DNA of 64,000 nucleotides from Goleter apudmare HA4340-LM2 (lineage in GTDB: Bacteria; Cyanobacteriota; Cyanobacteriia; Cyanobacteriales; Nostocaceae), in contig JAHHHF010000099.1 in NCBI GenBank assembly GCA_019359495.1, positions 1-64,000 of the forward strand, in the 5' to 3' direction. Made by a program: the position numbers and the translations under genes. This document shows, piece after piece, positions 26,734 through 35,976 of the stretch. The notes under the pieces were generated by a model that saw nothing but the letters and a program-made list of their open reading frames with translations, was not told the origin of the DNA and made no database searches. Every line of letters begins with the position of its first letter. The stretch's first letter is position 1.

Positions 26734-28566
26734 ATGCATTTTCAGTTTTCCCAAGCAATTAGAAATTTACTCAAAGCCACTAGCTTTTGGCAGGACAAGC
26801 GTTTAATAATCAGAGAATTTAAGCATTTTCGCAAAATTGCCATTTTGGCAGTGATATTTTCCTTGTTAGCGGCAAGTTTTGAAGGTGTTAGTATTGGTTT
26901 TTTACTTTCCTTTTTACAAAGCTTAACTAGTCCTGACGCTCAACCTGTACAGACAGGATTTGATTGGTTTGATATTCATATTCTAGGGATTAAAACATCG
27001 GCATTTAGTCGCTTATATCGCGTTTCTTTGCTAATCTTATTTAGTACATGGATGCGGGCAACCTTCAATTATTTTGGTACTGTTTACACGGAATTAACTC
27101 AGTTATATTTGGGCGATCGCCTACGTAAGCAGATTTTTGAAAAGTTACAAGCTTTACCGCTAAGTTACTTCGCCACAACTAAATCTGGCGAACTGATTAA
27201 CACCATTACTACAGAGATTGAAAGGATAAAACAGGGTTTTAGTGCCGGAGCATTCTTATTTACAAGAGGATTGACAGCGCTTGTCTACTTTATCTCTATG
27301 TTTGTGCTTTCTTGGCGACTGACGATCATTTCTGTAATGTTATTTACGCTTTTAGGAGTTGCGTTATCCAATCTGAATGCTAGAGTGCGAGAATCTAGTT
27401 TTGGGATGTCAATCGCTAACGGTAACTTTACATCAACAGCAATTGAATTTATTAATGGTATTCGGACTGTGAATGCCTTTGGCACTCAAGAATTTGAGCG
27501 TCAGCGTTACTATAAAGCCAGTGATCAAGTAGTTAGCACTTCTACTAAAGTCATATATACCTGGACATTGGTAAGACCAATTGCTGAAGGGGTAGCCACT
27601 ACAGTGCTAGTGGGAATGATCATTTTAGCATTTACTATCTTTGTTGCTAATGGAACACTACAAGTTGCTTCTTTGCTAACCTTTTTCTTTGTACTGTTTC
27701 GCCTTGTACCATTTGTTCAAGATATGAACGGCACGAGAGCATTTATTAGTACTCTTCAAGGGTCGGCTGAGAATATTAAAAAACTGTTGTTAACTGATCA
27801 TAAACAACATTTTCAAAATGGAAATATTGAGTTTCGAGGCTTACAAAGGTCAATTGACTTGGTATCTGTTGACTTTGGTTATGATGGCAATAACTTAGTA
27901 TTGCATAATATTACCTTAACTATTGAACGAGGCAAGACGACAGCACTTGTGGGTGGTTCTGGTGCTGGTAAAACAACACTTGCCGATTTGATTCCCCGAT
28001 TTTATGATGTAACAGAAGGCAATATTTATCTCGATGAAATTGATGTTAGAAAGTACGAGATTAACTCTTTACGTCGTAAGATAGCTGTCGTTAGTCAAGA
28101 TACATTTATCTTCAATACTTCCGTTTACAACAATATTGCTTACGGTACACCAGAAGCCAGTGTAGCCGAAATTTATGAAGCAGCTAGACTAGCGAATGCA
28201 CTGGAGTTTATTTTGGCAATGCCCGGAGGTTTTGACACACAACTAGGAGATAGAGGTGTCAGGTTATCGGGAGGACAAAGACAACGAATTGCGATCGCCC
28301 GTGCTTTGCTGCGAAACCCAGAAATCTTGATTTTAGATGAAGCTACCAGCGCCCTAGATTCTGTGACTGAGCGCCTAATTCAGGAGTCTTTAGAACAGAT
28401 TTCTGTAGGTCGAACCGTAATTGCGATCGCTCATCGGCTTTCGACAATTATCAAAGCCGATAAAGTCGTAGTTTTAGAACAGGGACGGATAGTAGAACAA
28501 GGTAAATATCAAGAATTGCTAGAGCAACGCGGCAAGTTTTGGCAATATCACCAAATGCAGCATTAA
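26734..28566 (+). CDS. hepA: HepA-like ABC exporter (fused transmembrane and ATPase domains)
   Basis: 610 residues, the length of a half-transporter. The membrane domain (about 35-330) has six hydrophobic segments, beginning with FRKIAILAVIFSLLAASFEG. The ATPase has Walker A GGSGAGKTT (near residue 408), Q-loop VSQDTFIF, signature LSGGQRQRIAIARALL (near 510), Walker B ILILDEATSALD and the H-loop IAHRLST, all intact. It forms a homodimer in the plasma membrane. HepA of Anabaena PCC 7120 is required for heterocyst envelope polysaccharide; similarity to MsbA/PglK exporters suggests flipping of a lipid-linked oligosaccharide. No Wzx flippase is seen in the block, supporting that idea. The symbol rests on context and family. 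Confidence 0.85.
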   Translation: MHFQFSQAIRNLLKATSFWQDKRLIIREFKHFRKIAILAVIFSLLAASFEGVSIGFLLSFLQSLTSPDAQPVQTGFDWFDIHILGIKTSAFSRLYRVSLLILFSTWMRATFNYFGTVYTELTQLYLGDRLRKQIFEKLQALPLSYFATTKSGELINTITTEIERIKQGFSAGAFLFTRGLTALVYFISMFVLSWRLTIISVMLFTLLGVALSNLNARVRESSFGMSIANGNFTSTAIEFINGIRTVNAFGTQEFERQRYYKASDQVVSTSTKVIYTWTLVRPIAEGVATTVLVGMIILAFTIFVANGTLQVASLLTFFFVLFRLVPFVQDMNGTRAFISTLQGSAENIKKLLLTDHKQHFQNGNIEFRGLQRSIDLVSVDFGYDGNNLVLHNITLTIERGKTTALVGGSGAGKTTLADLIPRFYDVTEGNIYLDEIDVRKYEINSLRRKIAVVSQDTFIFNTSVYNNIAYGTPEASVAEIYEAARLANALEFILAMPGGFDTQLGDRGVRLSGGQRQRIAIARALLRNPEILILDEATSALDSVTERLIQESLEQISVGRTVIAIAHRLSTIIKADKVVVLEQGRIVEQGKYQELLEQRGKFWQYHQMQH

Positions 28567-28638
28567 GTAGTTGGTAATCGATAATAGTTTTGTTGTGTGC
28601 AATTGATTCAACTCAAGATTAAGAATATAGGATTATTA

Positions 28639-29628
28639 ATGAACAGTCCAGCACCAAAAATTGTAGTACTTACGCCTGTTAAAAACGAAGCATGGACTTT
28701 AGACCGATTTTTGTCTGTTACCAGTCAATTTGCTGATTACATCATTATTGCCGATCAAAATTCCACTGATGGCAGTCAGGCTATTTGCAAAAAATATCCT
28801 AAAGTTATTCTGATTGAAAATAAGTCTGAAAATTTCAACGAAGCCGAGCGACAGTTATTATTAATTAAAACAGCTAGAGATTTAATCTCAGAGCATAAAA
28901 TTCTTTTAGCTTTGGATGCTGATGAAATATTAGCTGCTAATGCCATCAAAACCCAAAGTTGGCAAACCATGCTCACAGCCAAGCCAGGAACAGTACTATA
29001 TTTTGAAAAGCCAGATTTATTTGTCACAACTCATCAGTGTTTGAGAAGTGGGATCATGACACCCTTTGGCTATGTTGATGATGGTGCAGAACATCAGCCA
29101 CAATCTATCCATAGTGTGAGAATTCCTACACCTGAATATGCTACAAGATTGCATATCCATGATGTGAAGGTGCTGCACTATAATGCAACTCGCTTAGATG
29201 CACATGCCGCCAAAATTCGGATGTATAGTGTCATTGAGAATGTATTGGGGGTTGGTAATGCAATTGGTAGACGTTCTCGCTATGCTTCAAAACAAGATTA
29301 TTTAAAGATTGGTACACTAGAAACTACTCCTGTTGAGTGGTTTACAGCCTGGGAAGAACAGGGAATTGATATGCATACTATTATCAAACAAAAGTATTAC
29401 TCTTATGACTTTGAAGTGCTGCATTACTTTCATAAACATGGTTTAAATCGCTTTTGGTTAGAAGATATTTGGAAGTTTGATTGGGAAGCCTGTCGTCAAT
29501 ATGCTAAATCACAAGGTATGAGCAATATACCTGATGACAAAATTCCCCAGCAATCTAAGTTTATAATGCTATTAAGCAATATATTGGACAAAATATTTAA
29601 GTATGTCCGATTAATTTTAAATTTTTGA
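28639..29628 (+). CDS. glycosyltransferase family 2
   Basis: 329 residues, GT-A fold. IVVLTPVKNEAWTLDRFL opens the nucleotide-binding half, ADQNSTDGSQAIC follows, and LALDADEIL is the DxD-type metal site. The C-terminal half has hydrophobic and aromatic segments but no obvious membrane helix. It transfers a sugar with inversion onto the growing repeat unit. The ATG at 28639 is chosen over an earlier TTG because homology starts there. The gene follows hepA by 72 bases and is probably co-transcribed. Confidence 0.86.
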   Translation: MNSPAPKIVVLTPVKNEAWTLDRFLSVTSQFADYIIIADQNSTDGSQAICKKYPKVILIENKSENFNEAERQLLLIKTARDLISEHKILLALDADEILAANAIKTQSWQTMLTAKPGTVLYFEKPDLFVTTHQCLRSGIMTPFGYVDDGAEHQPQSIHSVRIPTPEYATRLHIHDVKVLHYNATRLDAHAAKIRMYSVIENVLGVGNAIGRRSRYASKQDYLKIGTLETTPVEWFTAWEEQGIDMHTIIKQKYYSYDFEVLHYFHKHGLNRFWLEDIWKFDWEACRQYAKSQGMSNIPDDKIPQQSKFIMLLSNILDKIFKYVRLILNF

Positions 29629-29684
29629 ATGATTGGGTTTATAACCAGTAACAAATGACACCCAAATCCTATTAATTTGGCAAT

Positions 29685-30680
29685 ATGACTGAGCATATTC
29701 AATCAGATGAACCTCTGGTCAGTGTGATTATTCCTACCTATAATCGACCTGAGTATCTCAAACACGCGATCGCTAGTGCTGTTAATCAAACTTACCAGAA
29801 TATTGAGATTATTATTTCCGACAATTGTAGTACGGAAAATACTCAAGCTATAGTTGCATCTTTTGGTGATTCCCGCATTCGATTTTGGCAACAACCACAA
29901 AATATTGGTATGTTGGCTAATCAGATGCACGCCTTTAAGATGGCACGGGGTAAATACGTTGCTAGCCTCCACGATGATGATATGTGGAACGAGGATTTCT
30001 TAGCAAAGCTTGTGCCACCTCTGGAAGCAAATTCAGAGTTAATCTTAGCTTTTTGTGACCACCATATTATAGATGCTCAGGGAAACATTAATTATCCTGG
30101 TACAGAAGAAAATACACGTGCTTATAAGCGGGATAAACTGGCACAAGGAGTTTATCAATCTTTTTCTAAGATTGGTTTAGTAGATCAAAGTATATCCACC
30201 GCCATAGCTTGTGTGATTCGCAATCATGTTCTTGATTGGGATAATATTCCCGCCGAAGTTGGTGGTTTGTGGGATTTATATTTAACCTATCTTTGTCATG
30301 TATCTGGCTATGGAGTTTACTATTTTCCAGAACGATTGACGCGATATCGTGACCATCTACAAAGTGATACGATGCTGAGTGGTAGTAGAAATGCCCAGGC
30401 AAAAATTCGTAAAGCTAAAAGTGAAATATTTTGCTACAAAATTTTCATGGAAGATAGCAGTTTACAGGAAAATAACCCATACTTCCAACAAAGATGGTTA
30501 ACTGCTCATACGACCTTAGGGATTGGTTTAATACGCAATCAACAGATACTAGAAGCGCGTCCTTATCTTTGGTGGGCATTGAAAAAACAAAAGTTTAATT
30601 TAAGAACTCTAGTAGCTTTAATCCTCAGCTTTATGCCACAACCTCTAGCTAATCCATTGCTAGGAGCATCGGTTGAATAG
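29685..30680 (+). CDS. glycosyltransferase family 2
   Basis: 331 residues. LVSVIIPTYNRPEYLKHAI and IEIIISDNCSTENTQAI are the N-terminal GT2 signatures; YVASLHDDDMWNEDFL carries the metal-binding DDD. RYRDHLQS in the acceptor half is common in rhamnosyl- and other deoxyhexosyl-type transferases. Soluble or peripheral membrane. Spacing to the previous gene is 56 bases, so one operon is likely. Donor sugar cannot be assigned from sequence. Confidence 0.88.
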   Translation: MTEHIQSDEPLVSVIIPTYNRPEYLKHAIASAVNQTYQNIEIIISDNCSTENTQAIVASFGDSRIRFWQQPQNIGMLANQMHAFKMARGKYVASLHDDDMWNEDFLAKLVPPLEANSELILAFCDHHIIDAQGNINYPGTEENTRAYKRDKLAQGVYQSFSKIGLVDQSISTAIACVIRNHVLDWDNIPAEVGGLWDLYLTYLCHVSGYGVYYFPERLTRYRDHLQSDTMLSGSRNAQAKIRKAKSEIFCYKIFMEDSSLQENNPYFQQRWLTAHTTLGIGLIRNQQILEARPYLWWALKKQKFNLRTLVALILSFMPQPLANPLLGASVE

Positions 30681-30800
30681 TATAGCAGGGAACAGAATTG
30701 AAAGTCCTTTAGTATCCGGTTTTTATATTCAGTTGATATCCTAAACTACCTAGCGGTAGCTACAGTAACTACGAATTACGGTTTAATTTGGAGGTGGTGT

Positions 30801-32030
30801 ATGAAAATTGGTATTGTGACCCATAAAATCCAAAAAGGTGATGGTCAAGGTCGGGTAAATTATGAGGTAGTTCTAGAAGCAATTCGCCGTGGATATCATC
30901 TCACATTATTAGCCAGTGAAATAGCACCGGAATTAGAAAAAAATAGTGCAGTAAACTGGATTCAGATTCCTGTTAAAGGGTATCCCAGTGAATTTATTCG
31001 GAATTTCATATTTGCTAAAAAAAGTGCTGATTGGTTGCGGCGATATCGCTCAGAATTGGACTTATTAAAAACCAACGGCGCAATTACGATGGTTGCGTCC
31101 GATGTGAACGCCGTACATTTTGTCCACAGTTCCTGGTTGGGATGTCTGGCGACAAGCCGCTTTGCGTCTACGCCTATGCATATTTCCCGTACCCGTCGTG
31201 ATGCCTATGGTTTTTACCAGTGGCTGTACACGGCGTTGAATGCTTATTGGGAAAAACAGGCTTTCCAACAGGCGCAAGTCGTAGTTGCAGTATCTGAGAA
31301 AGTAGCCCAGGAATTAGTCAATATTGGCGTCCCCCGTTCTCGGATTCAAGTGATTGTCAATGGCGTGGACTTAGAAGAATTTACTCCTGGTGTGAGCGAT
31401 CGCCAAATATTAGGTCTACCCAAAGAGGTAACTTTGGCACTTTTTGCCGGAGATATTCGCACAACCAGGAAGAACTTAGACACCGTCCTACATGCCTTGG
31501 TGCAAGTCCCTGATTTACATCTAGCAGTTGTAGGAGACACCGAAGGTAGCCCCTTTCCCCAGCTAGCGGCTTCACTGGGGTTAAGTGAACGAGTCCATTT
31601 TATGGGATATCGCCGGGATATCGCCGAGATTATGCGATCGGCAGACTTATTTGTCTTTCCTTCCCGTTATGAAGCCTGCACCCTTGTATTGTTAGAAGCC
31701 CTCGCTTCTGGATTACCTGTGATCACCGCCACCGCCACCGGAGGTGCAGAATTAGTCACGCCAGAATGCGGGATAGTTTTACCTGATTCTGATGACGCCG
31801 ATGCTTTAGCAACAGCCCTAACAGCCTTGGTGAACCAGCCCACTCTCATGCAACAAATGGGACAAGCAGCCCGTGCTGTCGCCGAACAACATAGCTGGAC
31901 AACTATGGCAAAAACCTATGTGGATTTATTTGAGGAGTTAAGCAACCATGAGGAACACTGTTCTCATCCCCACCTATCGCCGTCCTCAGGATCTCTCACG
32001 TTGCCTTTTGGCACTGCAAGCGCAAACTAA
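30801..32030 (+). CDS. glycosyltransferase family 4
   Basis: 409 residues, GT-B fold. IGIVTHKIQKGDGQGRVNYE opens the acceptor domain; VVAVSEKVAQELVN and VIVNGVDLEEFTPG mark the linker, and FPSRYEACTLVLLEALASGLPVI is the EX7E donor motif. A very strong ribosome site (GGAGG, then six bases) precedes the ATG. The last 28 codons overlap the next glycosyltransferase in another frame, and the tail after HSWTTMAKTYVDLFEEL looks unlike the family (His/Ser/Pro-rich), so it may be an added or frameshifted end. Confidence 0.88.
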   Translation: MKIGIVTHKIQKGDGQGRVNYEVVLEAIRRGYHLTLLASEIAPELEKNSAVNWIQIPVKGYPSEFIRNFIFAKKSADWLRRYRSELDLLKTNGAITMVASDVNAVHFVHSSWLGCLATSRFASTPMHISRTRRDAYGFYQWLYTALNAYWEKQAFQQAQVVVAVSEKVAQELVNIGVPRSRIQVIVNGVDLEEFTPGVSDRQILGLPKEVTLALFAGDIRTTRKNLDTVLHALVQVPDLHLAVVGDTEGSPFPQLAASLGLSERVHFMGYRRDIAEIMRSADLFVFPSRYEACTLVLLEALASGLPVITATATGGAELVTPECGIVLPDSDDADALATALTALVNQPTLMQQMGQAARAVAEQHSWTTMAKTYVDLFEELSNHEEHCSHPHLSPSSGSLTLPFGTASAN

Positions 32031-32925
32031 ACCAGTTGATCAAGTTATAGTAGTTGTCCGCGATACAGATACCCAAACTTGGCAATTCCTCGACCAATCA
32101 TCGCCCCACAACTTACCATTGCAAATTGTCAAAGTCACTGTTCCAGGGATGGTAGCAGCCCTGAACGCCGGATTAGTAGCCGTAGAGGGAGACATTGTTT
32201 CCTTGACTGATGATGATGCCGCACCCCATCCTGATTGGTTAGAGAGAATCAATGCTCATTTCATCTCTAATAGTTGCATTGGCGGTGTTGGTGGGCGTGA
32301 CTGGGTACATCAAGGCGATAAGCTAGAAAATGATTCCCGTAAAATAGTTGGTAAGTTGCAGTGGTTTGGGCGCATGATTGGCAACCACCATCAGGGAGTC
32401 GGTGCAGCCCGTAAAGTTGATGTTCTTAAAGGCGTCAACATGAGTTTTCGTCACATAGCTATCCGTCAGTTGCGCTTTGACGAAAGATTGCGAGGTACAG
32501 GCGCGCAAGTACACTGTGATATGGCATTTAGTCTAGCCCTCAAGCAGACTGGTTGGGACTTAATTTACGATCCGCAAGTAGCAGTAAACCACTATCCAGC
32601 ACAGCGTTTTGATGAAGACCAACGTAATAATTTTAACGATATTGCCTTTATTAACTCAGTTCATAATGAAACCCTAGTTTTACTAGAATATCTGCCACCT
32701 CTGCGTCAGTTTATATTCTTAATATGGGCAATTTTGGTAGGTACACGCGATAGCTTGGGTCTAGTACAATGGCTGAGACTTTTACCCAGTCAAGGGCAAC
32801 TAGCAAGTAAAAAATGTTTAGCATCCTGCCGTGGACGTTGGCAAGGATGGCAAACATATAACAATTCAAAAACCAAAATGACGCTTGGGGACTCGCTAAC
32901 AAACTGCAAAATTCAAGATATTTGA
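31948..32925 (+). CDS. glycosyltransferase family 2
   Basis: 325 residues. VLIPTYRRPQDLSRCLLAL is the start of the GT-A domain and VSLTDDDAAPHPDWLE the metal site; KGVNMSFRH and the LRGTGAQVHCDMAFSL segment fit the ED-type catalytic region of GT2 enzymes. A hydrophobic stretch near residue 255 may bind membrane. The ATG lies 83 bases inside the preceding gene, in the +1 frame, with AGGAGTTAAGC just before it, so translation is probably coupled. Confidence 0.88.
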   Translation: MRNTVLIPTYRRPQDLSRCLLALQAQTKPVDQVIVVVRDTDTQTWQFLDQSSPHNLPLQIVKVTVPGMVAALNAGLVAVEGDIVSLTDDDAAPHPDWLERINAHFISNSCIGGVGGRDWVHQGDKLENDSRKIVGKLQWFGRMIGNHHQGVGAARKVDVLKGVNMSFRHIAIRQLRFDERLRGTGAQVHCDMAFSLALKQTGWDLIYDPQVAVNHYPAQRFDEDQRNNFNDIAFINSVHNETLVLLEYLPPLRQFIFLIWAILVGTRDSLGLVQWLRLLPSQGQLASKKCLASCRGRWQGWQTYNNSKTKMTLGDSLTNCKIQDI

Positions 32926-33087
32926 TGAAGAAACAAAATATAGGAATTCGATTTGATTTTTGAAAAAATTATACATTTGCTGTCCAATAGCAATTTACCA
33001 AAGTAGTAGGGACGTAGCTTGCTTCTCGGTCAGGATAATAGTTCTTCGCCCGCGTTTATTCTACTAAAATATAAAATCTTAAATTGA
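32926..33087. other. intergenic region with a left-end fragment of the TATAGGA element
   Basis: From 32939 the sequence TATAGGAATTCGATTTGATT matches the end of the small inverted-repeat element family described at 36219, 43787 and 55260. The matching right end is not visible, so this is a truncated copy or a solo end. Confidence 0.5.
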
Positions 33088-34524
33088 ATGACTGCCAAGC
33101 AGATACTTTTTAACAGTTTCTTACAAGAAGACTTCTCACCCAAAGAACGCGCTGCACAAGCTTGGATTGTAATCTTTGGCTTCATATTTTTGACAGTAGC
33201 CTGCTATTTTGCTGGTGCTGCTGCTATGTTACGGCTAGTTTTTCCAGTCACCGCTTTACTCGTAGGTGTATTCTTATATTTGCGGCATCCAATTCTTTAC
33301 ATTGGTTTTACTTGGTGGATCTGGTTTCTCACACCCTTACTTGGGCGCTTAATTGATTATCGGGTAGGTTGGGATCCAACCCGTCAAATATTGATAGCAC
33401 CCTATTTAGTGGTGTTTGTCACTATAGGTACTTTTATCAGACATTTACCCGGCAGCTTACGCCAAGGAGGCTTACCTTTCTTTCTTGCTTTCTTAGGGGT
33501 ATTTTATGGTTTTTTAGTAGGTCTAGTTTATAATGCTCCTGTTCCCGTCGCACGGGGTCTTTTAGACTGGCTAAGTCCCATTGTTTTTGCCTTTCATTTA
33601 TTTATGAATTGGCGAGATTACCCTACCTATCGTGAACATATTCAGCGTGTATTTCTCTGGTGTGTATTACTCACCGGAATTTATGGGATTTATCAATTTG
33701 TGGTAGCCCCTGAATGGGATAGATACTGGCTGATAGAATCAAAAATGTTCGGTAGTTCTGGAGATCCGGAACCTTTTGGGATGCGTATATGGAGTACGCT
33801 GCACTCAGTCGGGCCTTTTGGTGCTGTGATGCAAGCTGGTCTGTTGTTATTATTCACCAGAACTGGATTTTTAATATTTCCTGCCTCAGCTGTTGGCTAT
33901 GTTTCGTTCTTGCTAGCACAAGCACGTACCAATTGGGGAGGCTGGTTATTAGGGGTAATTATTATTTTGGGTTCAGTCAAGGCTCGACTACAAATGCGTT
34001 TAGTTACCATAATTTTGGTAATGGCAATGTGTGTGGTTCCTTTGGTAACTCTTGAGCCAATTTCGGAAGTTGTAGCTACTCGTCTGGAAACTTTTTCTGA
34101 GCTAGAAAAAGATAACAGTTTTAGAGAAAGATCAGAAAGTTATGATAAAAATTTGAGTATTGCCCTTTCTAATGTTTTAGGTAATGGTTTAGGAAATATC
34201 TGGAAGGTCAACGAAAAAACTGGTCAAATAGAAGTTTTTGTGATTGACAGTGGCATTTTAGATACCTTTTTCACCTTGGGCTGGTTTGGTGCTATCCCTT
34301 ATTTAGGTGGATTAATTTTGCTGGTTGTGACTGTTAGCAAATATGGTGAAGGTCGCTTTGATAGTTTTATGAGTGCAGCTCGCGCTATTGGGATTAGTTC
34401 CTGTGCCCAGTTAATTATTGGTAGTGGGATGCTGAGTGTTGCAGGTATGATTTTGTGGGGATTTCTAGCGATGGCTATGGCTGGACACAAGTACTATCAA
34501 AATAATTCAAAATACCCCTTGTAG
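33088..34524 (+). CDS. Wzy-like O-antigen ligase/polymerase family membrane protein
   Basis: 478 residues with about ten to twelve hydrophobic segments from residue 27 to the end, such as AWIVIFGFIFLTVACYFAG and FILPHLP-type loops. A large central outside loop (about 205-250) contains EWDRYWLIESKMFGSSG, and a second polar loop around 345-400 has RSESYDKNL and GNGLGNIW, typical of the Wzy_C/O-antigen ligase family. The protein would polymerise repeat units in the outer face of the plasma membrane. It corresponds in position to alr2840 of the Anabaena island as recalled. The stop codon lies in a dispersed repeat that begins GTAGTGAGGACT. Confidence 0.8.
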   Translation: MTAKQILFNSFLQEDFSPKERAAQAWIVIFGFIFLTVACYFAGAAAMLRLVFPVTALLVGVFLYLRHPILYIGFTWWIWFLTPLLGRLIDYRVGWDPTRQILIAPYLVVFVTIGTFIRHLPGSLRQGGLPFFLAFLGVFYGFLVGLVYNAPVPVARGLLDWLSPIVFAFHLFMNWRDYPTYREHIQRVFLWCVLLTGIYGIYQFVVAPEWDRYWLIESKMFGSSGDPEPFGMRIWSTLHSVGPFGAVMQAGLLLLFTRTGFLIFPASAVGYVSFLLAQARTNWGGWLLGVIIILGSVKARLQMRLVTIILVMAMCVVPLVTLEPISEVVATRLETFSELEKDNSFRERSESYDKNLSIALSNVLGNGLGNIWKVNEKTGQIEVFVIDSGILDTFFTLGWFGAIPYLGGLILLVVTVSKYGEGRFDSFMSAARAIGISSCAQLIIGSGMLSVAGMILWGFLAMAMAGHKYYQNNSKYPL

Positions 34525-34556
34525 TGAGGACTTTACTCCTTGATTTTACTACGAAC
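34521..34556. repeat. dispersed repeat, GTAGTGAGGACT family, containing the polymerase stop codon
   Basis: GTAGTGAGGACTTTACTCCT runs on to ACTACGAAC, the same plan as 25436-25488. Its first TAG is the stop codon of the Wzy-like gene, so insertion may have set the C-terminus. Confidence 0.55.
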
Positions 34557-34604
34557 CTAAAAAAACTTATATCAACTACTAAATTAAGTAATTGGGGAAA
34601 TATC

Positions 34605-35762
34605 ATGAAAGTTATGGTAATTATGCCGCTAGCGGAACAAAGAGGTGGCGGTGAAATGATGTTTTGGGATTTAATGTACCAGGGTCGCCAAGGGGGTATT
34701 GAATGGTTAGCGATATTTTTAGAAGACGGCCCAATGGTAGAACAAGTGAGGTCGTTGGGGATTGATACGCAGGTGGTTAAGAGCGGTCGCCTGCGGCAAG
34801 TCCATCGTTTTATCAGTACTGTTGTGGGGATAGCAACGATCGCTAAACGTGAAGGTGTAGTCGCGATCGTCAATTGGATGTGGATCACGCAGATATACGG
34901 AGGACTCGCCGCCCTGATCGCAGGTTTACCAGCTTTGTGGTATCAACTGGAAGTACCTGACAATCAAAATTGGTTGGTACGTTTAGCAACTTTCATACCT
35001 GCCCACACGATCATCACACTCTCCCAAGATGGCAAGGAAGCACAAGGGCGGATTTGGCCTTGTAGACCGAGAGAGTTAGTTTATCCAGGTGTGGCTTTAG
35101 ACAGGTTCGACCCAGCAATTCTACCCTCTCCCAGAGAAGCAAGGTTAAAGCTAGGCCTACCCGAACACGGGCCTTTGATCGGTATTGTGGGGCGCTTACA
35201 ACGTTGGAAGGGTATGCATGTGCTGGTGGAAGCTATGCCTCAAGTTCTGCAAAAGTATCCCGATGCCCATTGTGTGGTAGTTGGGGGTAAGCACGATTTA
35301 GAGGCGGATTATGAAGAGTTTTTAAAAACACAAATAGCTACTTTAGGGTTGAGCGATCGCGTGTTAATGGTGGGGCTACAGCGTAACGTTCCTGAATGGG
35401 TGCAGGCGCTGGATATATTTGTTCATGCTTCCGACAAAGAACCATTTGGGATTGTGATCATCGAGGCAATGGCTTTAGGCAAACCAACAATCGCCAGCAA
35501 TGTGGGCGGCCCTACTGAAATCATTACAGATAGCGTGAATGGACTGCTGACACCTTATGGTGATACCGATGCTTTGGCGATCGCAATTCTGCGCTATCTC
35601 GACAATCCAGAATTTACGCGTAGTGTAGGCATAGCAGCACGACAACGCGCCTTGGAGTTTTCTACTCAACGTTATGCCCAAAACTTAATTAAGACCGTTT
35701 CCTCTGCTGTAACTAAATCTGCTCAAAACTTGATGGTCAATGATTATCAAGGAGTTGATTAA
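34605..35762 (+). CDS. glycosyltransferase family 4
   Basis: 385 residues. KVMVIMPLAEQRGGGEMMFW is the glycine-rich start; VYPGVALDRFDP marks the linker, IGIVGRLQRWKGMHVLVEAM begins the donor domain, and DKEPFGIVIIEAMALGKPTIA is the EX7E motif. It closes the assembly block. The ATG at 34605 is used, preceded by GGGGAAA; an earlier in-frame GTG overlaps the preceding stop codon and would add 27 residues outside the family core. Confidence 0.9.
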   Translation: MKVMVIMPLAEQRGGGEMMFWDLMYQGRQGGIEWLAIFLEDGPMVEQVRSLGIDTQVVKSGRLRQVHRFISTVVGIATIAKREGVVAIVNWMWITQIYGGLAALIAGLPALWYQLEVPDNQNWLVRLATFIPAHTIITLSQDGKEAQGRIWPCRPRELVYPGVALDRFDPAILPSPREARLKLGLPEHGPLIGIVGRLQRWKGMHVLVEAMPQVLQKYPDAHCVVVGGKHDLEADYEEFLKTQIATLGLSDRVLMVGLQRNVPEWVQALDIFVHASDKEPFGIVIIEAMALGKPTIASNVGGPTEIITDSVNGLLTPYGDTDALAIAILRYLDNPEFTRSVGIAARQRALEFSTQRYAQNLIKTVSSAVTKSAQNLMVNDYQGVD

Positions 35763-35976
35763 CCTCAGTTTAAATACAGCAGATCAAAGAGGGTTTATCT
35801 ATTTGACATTGCTAGTTTGCAGTGGTGGATACTCTGAATTATACCAATTTGAAAAATGATGGCGACAGTTGGATTCACAGTGCAGACAGGGATTGCCAAT
35901 CTCAAATCCGTTTTGGAAAGTTGAGCGGGACGGAAACCGACATCGCCTACTTTCCGCACAATCCAAAATGGTATGG

